From the NCBI GenBank assembly GCA_029553285.1, contig JAKPCO010000080.1, forward strand, positions 1-64,000: a stretch of DNA of 64,000 bases, in the 5' to 3' direction. A program made the translations under genes and the position numbers. Positions within the stretch are counted from its first letter, which is position 1. The number at the start of each line of letters is the position of its first letter. Under the pieces are notes generated by a model. The model was not told the DNA's origin. It searched no databases and saw only the letters and a list, made by a program, of their open reading frames with translations. Positions 44,267-53,256 of the stretch are shown piece by piece. This stretch comes from Methanobacteriota archaeon. Lineage in GTDB: Archaea; Halobacteriota; Methanosarcinia; Methanotrichales; Methanotrichaceae.

Positions 44267-44776
44267 TTATCCGCCCCTTTCCAGGATCTCGATGAGGCTA
44301 TCGACATCGTATTTCTGTATGAGCTTCAGAAGGCGATCCGTTTTGCTGTAGAAGTTTCTTATCCCGTTGATCCTCTCTCTGATCTGATCCGCCTCCGGGC
44401 TCTCAGAGTCTGAAAGCGCTCTTTCAGCGCGATCGAGGGCCGCCATGATCGTGCTGATCTCCTTGCTGACATGATTCATCATCGCATTTCTGAGCATCTC
44501 CGTATCCGTCACCGGTATGTACCTGTACCTCTTCTCCCCTGGCGTTACAACCCTCTTCGCCACGCCGATGCCCTCAAGAATGCTCATGTTCGTGCTCAAA
44601 GTGGATTTGCTGTAGCCTGTGAGCTCGACCAGATCATCAAGTGATAACGGGGTTTCAGAGAGCATCAGAATCCCTCTCAGCACCCCCAGAGCATCGCTGT
44701 ATCCGCGCATTCTCGCGATCTGAACACAGGCCTCAGTGATGTATCTTCTGATCTCCTCGATATCCCGGTTCATCAT
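44267..44776 (-). CDS. GbsR/MarR-type HTH regulator
   Basis: A 169-residue regulator with a winged helix (about 35-95: SLDDLVELTGYSKSTLSTNM then SILEGIGVAKR and a basic wing TPGEKRYRYIPV) and a helical dimerisation tail. A TATA-like AAATATTTAA (44807-44798) lies 22-31 bases before the ATG. It is divergent from the RND exporter at 44858, and the intergenic space is only about 80 bases, so it very probably controls that exporter and itself. Confidence 0.82.
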   Translation of the reverse strand: MMNRDIEEIRRYITEACVQIARMRGYSDALGVLRGILMLSETPLSLDDLVELTGYSKSTLSTNMSILEGIGVAKRVVTPGEKRYRYIPVTDTEMLRNAMMNHVSKEISTIMAALDRAERALSDSESPEADQIRERINGIRNFYSKTDRLLKLIQKYDVDSLIEILERGG

Positions 44777-44857
44777 CCGAACCTGAGCCGGAAGCGTTAA
44801 ATATTTTTCGTAAAAACTGCACGTTCTGTAATCTCTGTACATATCAAATCATAGCGG

Positions 44858-47182
44858 GTGAGGCCCATAGACAGAAAAGAGCGGCTTGGTTGCTGGATCG
44901 CAAAGAATCCTGAGCTCATACTCATCGCTGCAGTTCTTCTCACACTTCTGTCGCTTCATTACGCCCAGCAGATCGAGATGGTTGGGTCGAGAACAGAGGA
45001 CTTCGTGGACGAGGGGACGGCGCTGTACCAGACCTATGAGCACCTCTTCAATGAGCGGTTCGCAACAGTCTCGATAACTGTGTTGGTCGAGGGCGACGAT
45101 GTCACAACTCCTGAAGTCCTGAAGGCGATGGACCGGCTTGCCGTGCAGATGGAGTCTGTGTCGGATGTGATCTCTGTCACGGGCATATCGCAGATCGTGA
45201 AGAGTGCTGCTGAGATGGAGACCGGAAGGGGATACATTCCAGATGATCAGGGCATGATAGACGCGCTTCTCCTCAAAGCGGATCCCGGGATGCTCCAGCA
45301 TATGCTTCCCGACAGAAAGCATACAATACTCTCGATAGAGCTCCCGCTCACGCTCACAACTGAGGAGCTCGAGGAGGTCGTGCACGAGACCGAGAGGGCA
45401 GTGGCCATGGCCGGGTTTCCTCCAGCGGTGGGCGTCATCGTCACAGGTGAGGCTGCGCTTGGAATAGCGATAAAGAAGGAGATGTCAGAGAACTTTGGAA
45501 GCCTGCTTGGCATATCTGGCGTCCTCATGATCCTGGCGCTTCTGCTCGTCTTCCGTCATGTCAACTGGCCGCTCCTCCCACTGCCGATAGTCTTTCTGGG
45601 CATAATCTGGACATTCGGGATAATGGGGCTGCTCAAAATCCCGATGACGATGATATCGATGGCGGCCTTCCCAATACTCATCGGCATCGGCATCGATTAT
45701 GCGATACAGTTCCACAACAGGATCGAGGAGTTCTCAAAAGGAGGCTCGATAAAAAAAGCGGTCGCCAAGACCGTGGCCCACACCGCGCCAGCTGTCCTGA
45801 TAGCGCTGACGATAACAGCAGCCGGATTCTTCTCGCTCTTCACCTCAAGCGTGCCCATGATCAGAACGTTCGGGGTTCTCTGCCTAATAGGGCTGATAAT
45901 GTGTTACCTCTCAGCCCTCTTTGTTGGGATAACGGTGCTCTACGCCGCGGAAAGGAACGGAAACAACAGGAAGAACAGGAAGAGAGCTGATGCATCTGAG
46001 AGCACTGTCGCTGAGACGGCCATCGGCAGAGCTGTGAGATCAATCGTGAGATTTTCGCTCAGGCGTGGGGCTCTGGTACTCCTGCTCGCCCTGCTTCTGT
46101 CGCTTGCAGGGGTTTACTCCGATACCCTAGTTCCTGTGGATACGGATTTCAAGAACTACATGCCGCAGGATCTTCCTCCCCTGGTCCAGTTCAAACACAT
46201 GGCCGATATATTCGGGGGAAGCGATGAGCTCAACATAATCATCCAGGGAGATGACATAACAGATCCTAAGACGCTAGAATGGATGAACGAGTTCGGAGAT
46301 TACATCACAGGGTCGAGGCAGCAGGTGTATTACGTCAACAGCGTTGCCGGCTATATGAGAATGCTGAACAAGGGCTCTATACCAGATGATGTGACCTCAA
46401 CAAGGTATCTGCTCAGCACAATGCCATCTTCAATGAAAGACAGATACATCGACGGGCATGATACAGCAGTGATGAACATCAACATAGGCAACGCGCTGCG
46501 GGACCTTGGGGAAGAGGGGGTCGACCGTCTTATAAAAGAGATGTACAAAGATGTTGAGTGGTTCGGCGTGCCTCCTGGAACCAACGTTGTTATAACAGGC
46601 AAACTGGTTGTGATGACAACAGTGATCAAGGCGCTCACGACCGGGAGGACGGAGATGACTCTCTTCGGGCTGGTCGTGATATTCTTCATACTCTTCCTGA
46701 TATACAGGGATCTGATAAAGGCGCTTGTGCCGGTCCTGCCGATGCTAGTCGTCATAGGCTGGATGGGCGGGGTGATGTATGTCACCGGCATGAAGTACAC
46801 CCCGCTGACTGCGACGCTGGGAGCCCTGATCCTGGGCGTGGGTTCTGAGTACGCAATACTCATGATGGAGAGGTTTTATGAGGAGCTCAAGAGGGGCAAC
46901 GATATCGATCAGGCGATATCGAGGGCATCGTCGAGCATAGGCTCCGCGCTGGTTGCATCAGGCCTGACCACAGTCTTCGGCTTCGGAGCACTCGTGACAT
47001 CTCCGTTCGTCATAATCAACAACTTCGGTGCAGTGACCGTGCTGGCTGTGATATTCTCTCTTATCACAACATTCACAGTATTTCCCGTGCTTCTCGTTCA
47101 GCTTGAAAGAGAGCGGGGAAGGGTAGAGAGGCTGAATGTGATGCTGATCGATGTGATTAAAAGATGCGCAGGTGCAGTTTGA
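44858..47182 (+). CDS. RND superfamily (MMPL/HAE3-type) exporter
   Basis: A 774-residue membrane protein with two halves, each consisting of one membrane helix, a large extracytoplasmic loop and a bundle of five helices; conserved membrane segments include SMAAFPILIGIGIDYAIQFHN in the first half and GALILGVGSEYAILMMERFYEEL in the second. The archaeal members of this branch are linked to lipid or hopanoid-type transport in bacteria; the substrate here is unknown. The start is GTG. It is followed, with overlapping TGATG, by a COG1361-type protein. Confidence 0.88.
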   Translation: MRPIDRKERLGCWIAKNPELILIAAVLLTLLSLHYAQQIEMVGSRTEDFVDEGTALYQTYEHLFNERFATVSITVLVEGDDVTTPEVLKAMDRLAVQMESVSDVISVTGISQIVKSAAEMETGRGYIPDDQGMIDALLLKADPGMLQHMLPDRKHTILSIELPLTLTTEELEEVVHETERAVAMAGFPPAVGVIVTGEAALGIAIKKEMSENFGSLLGISGVLMILALLLVFRHVNWPLLPLPIVFLGIIWTFGIMGLLKIPMTMISMAAFPILIGIGIDYAIQFHNRIEEFSKGGSIKKAVAKTVAHTAPAVLIALTITAAGFFSLFTSSVPMIRTFGVLCLIGLIMCYLSALFVGITVLYAAERNGNNRKNRKRADASESTVAETAIGRAVRSIVRFSLRRGALVLLLALLLSLAGVYSDTLVPVDTDFKNYMPQDLPPLVQFKHMADIFGGSDELNIIIQGDDITDPKTLEWMNEFGDYITGSRQQVYYVNSVAGYMRMLNKGSIPDDVTSTRYLLSTMPSSMKDRYIDGHDTAVMNINIGNALRDLGEEGVDRLIKEMYKDVEWFGVPPGTNVVITGKLVVMTTVIKALTTGRTEMTLFGLVVIFFILFLIYRDLIKALVPVLPMLVVIGWMGGVMYVTGMKYTPLTATLGALILGVGSEYAILMMERFYEELKRGNDIDQAISRASSSIGSALVASGLTTVFGFGALVTSPFVIINNFGAVTVLAVIFSLITTFTVFPVLLVQLERERGRVERLNVMLIDVIKRCAGAV

Positions 47183-48216
47183 TGAGATACGAATTGATAA
47201 TGCTGTTGATCCTTATCGTCCCAGCGATGGGCCAGAGCAACTACATCCCTCCTGTGATAGAGGGTGAGAACTACTGGAACATGTATGGATCGCCGAACCT
47301 GACCGCTGCGATAAGCGGCACGAACGAGTTCGACAAGGGGGAGACGGTCACGCTCTACATCGACCTCATGAACTACGGCAGGTTCCTGAGCTTCGAGAAG
47401 GACAAGACTCCGTATACCCCCATGGAGATGGCGCTTGCAGCCAAAGAGCAGGAGCTGGAGCAGGCCAAGACCACTGCCATAGGAATTGTTGCGACTCTTG
47501 TACCGGAGAACGACCAGATCGAGGTCAAGTCCGGCGATCAGGTTGTGGAATCCCTCAAATCCGGTGACAAGACAAAGAATCCGCTCAAATTCACGATAAA
47601 GATAGGAAAGCACGCGCCTGCTGGCGTGTACCCCCTCCAGCTCAATCTGAAGTACGACTACCAGTACAATGTACAGGTCGATGCGAACAAGTTTGATCCA
47701 GCTACAAACAACCTCATAGGGTTCAGGGCAGCCTACTGGTACCAGAAGGCAAATCAGACAGTTATCGTGCCGGTCGTCGTTAAGAAGAGGGCGGACTTCG
47801 TGATCACCGATGTCAAAGGGGTCCTCCACGCAGGAGCCAAGAAGGAGGAGCTGCAGGTTACCTACAAAAACATCGGGGAGGAGGGTGTGAGCGACGCCAT
47901 CGCGAGGCTGAGCATATTCAAGCCGTTCTCTTCGACGGACGATCAAGCTTACATAGGTGACCTAGGGCCAGGTGAGGAGTCGACTGTGGTCTTCCGCCTA
48001 GATGTGGACTCGGATGCGACTCCAAAGGAGTACGGCATCAACAGCGAGATCAAGTACACCGACGTGAGAGGGGATACCGTGATCTCAGAGAGCATGAAGA
48101 TTCCCGTGAGAGTGGAGCCCGAGTCCAGATCGCTGATGCTCCCGGCACTTGCAGTTCTTGTGATCCTGGGCGGCGCAGGCGCTTACATCTACAGGAGGAG
48201 AGCGAGTAAATCCTGA
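47182..48216 (+). CDS. COG1361-type exported protein, partner of RND exporter
   Basis: A 344-residue protein with signal peptide (RYELIMLLILIVPAMGQ), an extracellular region of beta-sandwich type with CARDB-like repeats (TYKNIGEEGVSDAIARLSIF, GDLGPGEESTVVFRLDVD) and a C-terminal membrane helix followed by RRRASKS. It has the same layout as 1699-2553. The ATG overlaps the transporter stop and has AGGTG upstream. Its role may be to gather or hand over substrate outside the membrane. Confidence 0.82.
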   Translation: MRYELIMLLILIVPAMGQSNYIPPVIEGENYWNMYGSPNLTAAISGTNEFDKGETVTLYIDLMNYGRFLSFEKDKTPYTPMEMALAAKEQELEQAKTTAIGIVATLVPENDQIEVKSGDQVVESLKSGDKTKNPLKFTIKIGKHAPAGVYPLQLNLKYDYQYNVQVDANKFDPATNNLIGFRAAYWYQKANQTVIVPVVVKKRADFVITDVKGVLHAGAKKEELQVTYKNIGEEGVSDAIARLSIFKPFSSTDDQAYIGDLGPGEESTVVFRLDVDSDATPKEYGINSEIKYTDVRGDTVISESMKIPVRVEPESRSLMLPALAVLVILGGAGAYIYRRRASKS

Positions 48217-48224
48217 GGTTCAGC

Positions 48225-48569
48225 ATGCAGCTCAAGCAGTGCATAGTTGTCAGGGATGATCTGAAGCTGTCAACAGGAAAGCTCGCGGTCCAGGTGGCGC
48301 ACGCCTCGATAATGGCCATGGAGCTCACCAGAAAGGATATCGTCGAGCAGTGGAAGGAGGAGGGCATGAGGAAGATCGTCCTCAGAGGGGGGGATGAGGA
48401 GCATCTCTTCAGGCTCAAGTCAGAGGCAGAATCCCTGGGGATACCGGCCGCCATCGTCAGGGATGCAGGCCTCACAGAGGTGCCTCCCGGAACCGTGACA
48501 GCCCTGGGCCTCGGGCCGGCGCCGGACGAGATCATGGACAGGGTGACCGGCAGGCTCAGCCTCCTGTGA
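48225..48569 (+). CDS. pth2: Peptidyl-tRNA hydrolase, Pth2 type
   Basis: Releases peptides from stalled peptidyl-tRNA. The 114 residues contain LSTGKLAVQVAHAS with the catalytic Lys, the IVLRGGDEEHL loop and the C-terminal ALGLGPAPDEIMDRVTGRL, all characteristic. GAGGTT precedes the ATG. It follows the COG1361 gene closely and may be transcribed with it. Confidence 0.96.
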   Translation: MQLKQCIVVRDDLKLSTGKLAVQVAHASIMAMELTRKDIVEQWKEEGMRKIVLRGGDEEHLFRLKSEAESLGIPAAIVRDAGLTEVPPGTVTALGLGPAPDEIMDRVTGRLSLL

Positions 48570-48639
48570 GACCCACAGCAGATTGATTGAAATCCACCTG
48601 CGTTCTGAAGAGCGGGGCGCCTGGTGTCTTTTTATTATT

Positions 48640-48763
48640 CGCTCTTATCCATCTGAGAACTTGTCCGCAGAGGCACCGGTCCTGCTATGCGCTCCTGGCG
48701 AGCGAATGAGTGCATTCAGCAACCGGCCTGCATGGCCTTCAAGTTGCTGAATACATAAGAGAG
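48640..48763 (+). mobile_element. 124-bp MITE, intact, with 8-bp target duplication
   Basis: Starts CGCTCTTATCCATCTGAGAA and ends GCTGAATACATAAGAGAG. It is flanked by perfect TTATTATT (48632-48639 and 48764-48771). The interior is closest to the copy at 42718-42841. The rest of 48570-48899 holds no gene. Confidence 0.85.
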
Positions 48764-48899
48764 TTATTATTTTGCGGGTGAGCTGCAGAGCTTCAGAGTG
48801 GCATGCTCTATGATCTCAGAGATTTACCTGATCCAGGTGCCGATTCCACAAGATGAACAAATCGGAAGGTTGATCTCCACGAGCATCTCCTGATGAATC

Positions 48900-49088
48900 A
48901 TGAGGCGCGATCTGATGGAGATACTCGTATGCCCTGTTTGCAGGGGAGATCTCGAGCTCGAGGTCTTTGAGGAGAACGAGAGGGAGATACTCACAGGAAG
49001 GCTCACGTGCAGATCATGTGGCGAGGTGTATCCGATAGAAGAGGGGATACCCAACATGCTGCCGCCGGAGCTTCGCGAGAGGTGTTAA
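48900..49088 (+). CDS. Trm112-like zinc protein
   Basis: A 62-residue protein with Cys11/Cys14 (CPVC) and Cys37/Cys40 (CRSC) and the family pattern MEILVCPVCRGDLEL ... YPIEEGIPNMLPPE. Trm112 activates several SAM methyltransferases in archaea and eukaryotes, including Mtq2-type enzymes; a candidate partner lies at 52598-53149. The start has no strong ribosome-binding site. Confidence 0.82.
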   Translation: MRRDLMEILVCPVCRGDLELEVFEENEREILTGRLTCRSCGEVYPIEEGIPNMLPPELRERC

Positions 49089-49102
49089 TACACTAGAGAA
49101 AT

Positions 49103-49111
49103 ATTTATAAA
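49103..49111 (+). promoter_or_regulatory. TATA box, leaderless
   Basis: ATTTATAAA lies 24-32 bases before ATG 49135, the start of the acidic membrane protein, so a leaderless mRNA is expected. Confidence 0.5.
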
Positions 49112-49134
49112 ATATGATCGCATCTTTATCCTGG

Positions 49135-49830
49135 ATGGAGTACGTGATCAGGATAAACGACAGCGCAGGTGAGGGCGAGCCGGAGCCGATATCCCTGAGG
49201 CTGCCTCCAGGCGGGAGCGATGAGATACACCTCCGGGTCGTCAACCTCGGCGAGCCGACCAACCTGGTTGTTAAAACGGATCAGAGCATCATCCGCTACG
49301 TGAAACCCGAGAAGATGAACCATTACATAGTGCTCGAGGAGACGATCCCGATCTCGGTGAGGATGCCGGAGACCGCTGAGACGGTGAGCGGAGATATGCT
49401 GCTCATTACAGACACCACCACCAAAAAAATTCCGGTGACCATGGAGGCTGATGGCATGTACAGAGATGACAGCGCGGATGTGGATCTGAGGGAGAACGAT
49501 AGCCGTGATAATTACAGTGATGGATACGATGCTGATGATGGAGATGAACGGAGCGATGAGGATTACTACAAAAGCGATCAGTACTATAGCCACGACTCCT
49601 GGACCGGCTCGCGCGAGGGCGAGAGGATTGATAGATATGAGCCGGTCACCGGATACGGCAGGTACAGCATGGATCTGGTTCCTGTCGCCCTGATCCTGGC
49701 AGCAACCATCGTGCTCATGGTGCTGACGTTCCATACCAGAACCCTGCCGCTCTTTCCTGGGGCACTGGCCACATCCATGATGATCGTCAGCCTTATCATC
49801 TATGGTACAGCTACCATGCTGCGATCTTAG
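49135..49830 (+). CDS. Membrane protein with acidic Asp/Ser/Tyr-rich linker
   Basis: A 231-residue protein. Residues 1-105 are beta-rich (LRLPPGGSDEIHLRVVNLGE, DMLLITDTTTKKIPVTME) and look like a small Ig-type domain; residues about 110-160 are a low-complexity acidic stretch rich in Asp, Ser and Tyr (DNYSDGYDADDGDERSDEDY); two membrane helices follow (about 176-195 and 203-222). Similar proteins occur in other Methanothrix-like archaea as unassigned families. The gene lies 21 bases before pyrG. Confidence 0.65.
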   Translation: MEYVIRINDSAGEGEPEPISLRLPPGGSDEIHLRVVNLGEPTNLVVKTDQSIIRYVKPEKMNHYIVLEETIPISVRMPETAETVSGDMLLITDTTTKKIPVTMEADGMYRDDSADVDLRENDSRDNYSDGYDADDGDERSDEDYYKSDQYYSHDSWTGSREGERIDRYEPVTGYGRYSMDLVPVALILAATIVLMVLTFHTRTLPLFPGALATSMMIVSLIIYGTATMLRS

Positions 49831-49851
49831 CTCTGGATGAGAGTGATCTGT

Positions 49852-51492
49852 TTGAGATACATCGTTGTCACCGGCGGGGTGATGAGCGGGCTTGGCAAGG
49901 GCATAACTGCAGCCTCGATAGGCAGGCTGCTCATGAACAAGGGGTACAGGGTCACTGCCATAAAGATAGATCCGTATATCAATATAGACGCAGGGCTCAT
50001 GAGCCCGTTCCAGCACGGCGAGGTGTACGTGCTCAAGGACGGCGGCGAGGTGGATCTAGACCTCGGCAACTACGAGCGATTTCTCGACATAGAGCTCACA
50101 AGAGATCACAACATCACAACCGGAAAGGTCTACAGCACTGTCATCGAGAAGGAGCGGCGCGGCGAGTACCTGGGAAAGACAGTTCAGATAATACCGCACA
50201 TAACAGATGAGATAAAGAGGAGAATACGCCAGGTATCGAGAACCGGAGGGAGCGAGATCTGTCTCATCGAGGTTGGTGGGACTGTTGGCGACATAGAGTC
50301 GATGCCGTTCCTGGAGGCGATGAGGCAGCTGAAGTACGAGGAGTCCGGAAACATATTCTTTGTCCATGTAACGCTCGCGCCGATGACCTCTGATGGCGAG
50401 CAGAAGACGAAGCCAACGCAGCACAGCGTCAAGGAGATGCGCGAGCTCGGGCTTCAGCCAGACATGATAGTGGTGAGGTGCAAGAAGCCTCTGCTGCCGG
50501 AGACGAAGGCGAAGATCGCGCACTTCTGTGATGTTCCAATAGAGGCTGTTATCAGCGGGCATGATTCGGATGACATCTACAGGGTTCCGCTCCAGCTCGA
50601 GGCTGAGGGTCTAACTAAATATATCATGAAGGCCATGCGATTGTTCCCACTGGAGGAGCGGAGGGACTGGTACGATCTCGTCCAGAGGATGGACGCGGTC
50701 AGGGAGAAGGTCAGCATGGCTCTTGTGGGGAAATACACATCAGGATCACAGTGCACAGATCCAATGAAGGATGCTTACCTCTCGATACGCGAGGCGCTGA
50801 AGCATGCGGGCATCGAGGCAGGGGCCATGCCGGAGATATCCTGGATAGATGCCGAGGATCTCGAGAGGGCTCAGCCCGAGAAGCTGCTGAGGGACTTCGA
50901 CGGCATCCTTGTCCCGGGCGGATTCGGTGTTCGCGGCACAGAGGGCAAGATGAACGCCATAAGATATGCGAGGGAGAAGGGGATACCGTACCTCGGGATA
51001 TGTTTCGGAATGCAGCTCGCGGTCATAGAGTTCGCCCGGAACGTCTGCGGTCTTGAGGGCGCTTCGAGCACAGAGTTCGGCGAGACGCCGCATCCTGTCA
51101 TCGCGCTGCTCCCCGAGCAGGAGAAGGTCAGGCAGATGGGGGCGACGATGCGGCTAGGCAACTATCCTGCGCATCTCATCGAGGGCACGCTCGCCCACAG
51201 GATCTACGGCACCACGGAGATCGTGGAGCGGCACAGGCACAGGTATGAGGTGAATCCGGCATACATCGAGATACTCGAGAAGAACGGTCTCCTCTTCTCA
51301 GGAAGGAACGGGGATCTGATGGAGATCATGGAGATCCCGGGGCATCCGTTCTTCTTCGCATGCCAGTTCCATCCTGAGATGAGATCGAGACCGGGCAGGC
51401 CATCGCCTCCGTTTCTGGCATTCGTCGAGGCGATGAAGGCACAGCGGCTCAGGAGAGCAGGATCAGCCTTCACGCTCGAGCTGACCGCATGA
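49852..51492 (+). CDS. pyrG: CTP synthase
   Basis: Converts UTP to CTP using glutamine. The 546 residues start [20 protein letters not shown], the invariant synthase P-loop; the C-terminal glutamine amidotransferase has the nucleophile in GICFGMQLA and QFHPE. TTG 49852 is chosen because GAGAGTGATC just upstream is nearly the full Shine-Dalgarno sequence; ATG 49837 is the alternative. Confidence 0.96.
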   Translation: MRYIVVTGGVMSGLGKGITAASIGRLLMNKGYRVTAIKIDPYINIDAGLMSPFQHGEVYVLKDGGEVDLDLGNYERFLDIELTRDHNITTGKVYSTVIEKERRGEYLGKTVQIIPHITDEIKRRIRQVSRTGGSEICLIEVGGTVGDIESMPFLEAMRQLKYEESGNIFFVHVTLAPMTSDGEQKTKPTQHSVKEMRELGLQPDMIVVRCKKPLLPETKAKIAHFCDVPIEAVISGHDSDDIYRVPLQLEAEGLTKYIMKAMRLFPLEERRDWYDLVQRMDAVREKVSMALVGKYTSGSQCTDPMKDAYLSIREALKHAGIEAGAMPEISWIDAEDLERAQPEKLLRDFDGILVPGGFGVRGTEGKMNAIRYAREKGIPYLGICFGMQLAVIEFARNVCGLEGASSTEFGETPHPVIALLPEQEKVRQMGATMRLGNYPAHLIEGTLAHRIYGTTEIVERHRHRYEVNPAYIEILEKNGLLFSGRNGDLMEIMEIPGHPFFFACQFHPEMRSRPGRPSPPFLAFVEAMKAQRLRRAGSAFTLELTA

Positions 51493-51500
51493 GATGAACG

Positions 51501-52307
51501 TTACCTTCTCACCAACTCATTTATCGGTTTTCCACAGTGAGGGCATACCATCTCGCGGCTCTCCCTTCTCCTCTGAAGAGCCTCGGTGAAGCCGGATGCG
51601 ATTATGCCTGCTGGCAGAGCGAAGAGGCCTATACCAAGCATCACGACCACAGAGCCTATTAGCTTGCCAGCTGGCGTTACAGGATATACATCGCCGTAGC
51701 CGACTGTTGCCAGCGTCACCAGCCCCCACCACATGGCTGCTGGTATCGATGAGAACTTATCGGGCTGTGCATCATGCTCCACCTCGTACATAAGAGTCGA
51801 GGAGACCAGGAGAAGTATCAGTATGGATACGAAGACCAGCAGAAGCTCATCCTTCTTCATCCTGATAACATCGGCGAAAAGATCGACCGACTCCGAATAT
51901 CTCGCAAACTTCATGATTCTGAGCAGCCGGAAGAGACGAACCGCTCTGAGAACCCTCGTGTCCGGAAGCAGCAAGGGAAGGTAAAACGGAAGGAACGCAA
52001 GCAGATCAACAACTGCAAGCGGTGATACCATGAATCTCATTCTTCCACGGATGGGATCGCTGAAGCGGGGATCGACTGTGCATGACCAGACTCTGAGGAC
52101 GTATTCAACGGTGAAGACCGCGACAGAAAACATCTCGAAGACGTCGAAAAAATATGAAAAGCGCGCGTTTATCCACCATACAGTCTCAAGTATCACTGCT
52201 GTAACGTTGAGGATTATGAGACAGACTATGAAGATGTCGATGTATTTCCCCTCATCATCGCCAGGCTCAAGAAGTCTGTGGACACGATGCTTGATTCCTG
52301 AGCTCAT
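51501..52307 (-). CDS. Kv-type voltage-gated potassium channel
   Basis: A 268-residue channel with six membrane segments. S4 has Arg at positions 118, 121, 124, 127 and 130, exactly every third residue, as in voltage sensors. The pore helix and filter read WGLVTLATVGYGD (about 194-206). The C-terminal tail ends with CPHCGKPINELVRR, half of a zinc-ribbon-like site. It is of the KvAP type and works as a tetramer; the physiological trigger is unknown. Confidence 0.9.
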   Translation of the reverse strand: MSSGIKHRVHRLLEPGDDEGKYIDIFIVCLIILNVTAVILETVWWINARFSYFFDVFEMFSVAVFTVEYVLRVWSCTVDPRFSDPIRGRMRFMVSPLAVVDLLAFLPFYLPLLLPDTRVLRAVRLFRLLRIMKFARYSESVDLFADVIRMKKDELLLVFVSILILLLVSSTLMYEVEHDAQPDKFSSIPAAMWWGLVTLATVGYGDVYPVTPAGKLIGSVVVMLGIGLFALPAGIIASGFTEALQRRRESREMVCPHCGKPINELVRR

Positions 52308-52333
52308 TTGCGAGAGCTGATGAGCTGTTCGGA

Positions 52334-52431
52334 TAAAACAGTTTCTGCCAGATGAGTTGCGGGTTTGGATACAGGAGATCGATGGCGAGAAGCGCAGTGG
52401 AGCAGTAAAACACTTTCTGCCAGATGAGTTG
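52334..52431 (+). repeat. Direct repeat of 26 bases, 72 bases apart
   Basis: TAAAACAGTTTCTGCCAGAT plus GAGTTG (52334-52359) recurs with one change as TAAAACACTTTCTGCCAGAT plus GAGTTG (52406-52431). It lies in the noncoding space before the Mtq2-like gene; the rest of 52308-52597 shows no gene. Confidence 0.5.
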
Positions 52432-52597
52432 GGATGTGTGCGCCTCTCGGGCAGTGAGCATTTTCCTGCGAAACACCACAGGCGACATTAGAGGTTACCA
52501 AAAGGATGAGAGCTTTGATTGCTGGTTTCGTCCAGAAACGACCATGCAGTTGAAGGTTAACCCTAAATGCTTTCAGTGTAAGAAGAGAGGAGGCGGA

Positions 52598-53149
52598 ATG
52601 GTGGACGTCTATCCCCCATCTGAGGATACGCATCTCCTAATGCGTGCTGCGATAGCTGAAGCCAGGCCAGACGACTCTGTCATAGAGATCGGCTGTGGCT
52701 CTGGGGTGATATCAGAATCCCTCGCACGCAGGGTCAGGAGCATAGTCGCCACAGATATCAATCCCCATGCTGTGAGGGCAGCGGCATCTCTGGGCATACC
52801 CGCGGTCAGGGCGGATCTGTTTCACGGGATATCCTATAAGTTCGACCTCATTCTTTTCAATCCACCGTATCTGCCTGCAGAGGATGCGCTGGATTCAGGA
52901 GATGATCGCTGGCTGTCAGCAGCGGTTGACGGCGGGGCTGATGGGAGAGAGGTGATAGCGAGGTTTCTGAAAGGCGTGAGGGATATAATGAGCCCTCGGG
53001 GAAGGATACTTCTGCTCATATCATCCCTCACAGGGCCAGACGAGGTCATGGAGCTGGCCCGGGCGTCAGGCCTCACCACAGAGATCGTGGCGAGGGAGAG
53101 ATACTTCTTCGAGGAGCTGTACGTTCTGAAGCTCAGAAGTTCAGCGTGA
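52598..53149 (+). CDS. HemK/Mtq2-like SAM methyltransferase
   Basis: A 183-residue class I methyltransferase. It has DVYPPSEDTHLL at the N-terminus, the SAM-binding EIGCGSGVIS (about 30-39) and the catalytic FNPPYLP (NPPY at 88-91) used to methylate Gln or other amide nitrogens. Archaeal and eukaryotic members (Mtq2) methylate the GGQ loop of release factor eRF1 with Trm112 as partner. ATG 52598 follows AGGAGG; the longer ORF upstream is rejected. Confidence 0.88.
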   Translation: MVDVYPPSEDTHLLMRAAIAEARPDDSVIEIGCGSGVISESLARRVRSIVATDINPHAVRAAASLGIPAVRADLFHGISYKFDLILFNPPYLPAEDALDSGDDRWLSAAVDGGADGREVIARFLKGVRDIMSPRGRILLLISSLTGPDEVMELARASGLTTEIVARERYFFEELYVLKLRSSA

Positions 53150-53256
53150 CGATGAAAAACATAGACCTGCGGCCAACGGGGATCCTCACACATGCACTCT
53201 CCAAAAGATATATCATACCTCTCACGTACCCTCAAAGCATGCCCATACTCAGAGAT

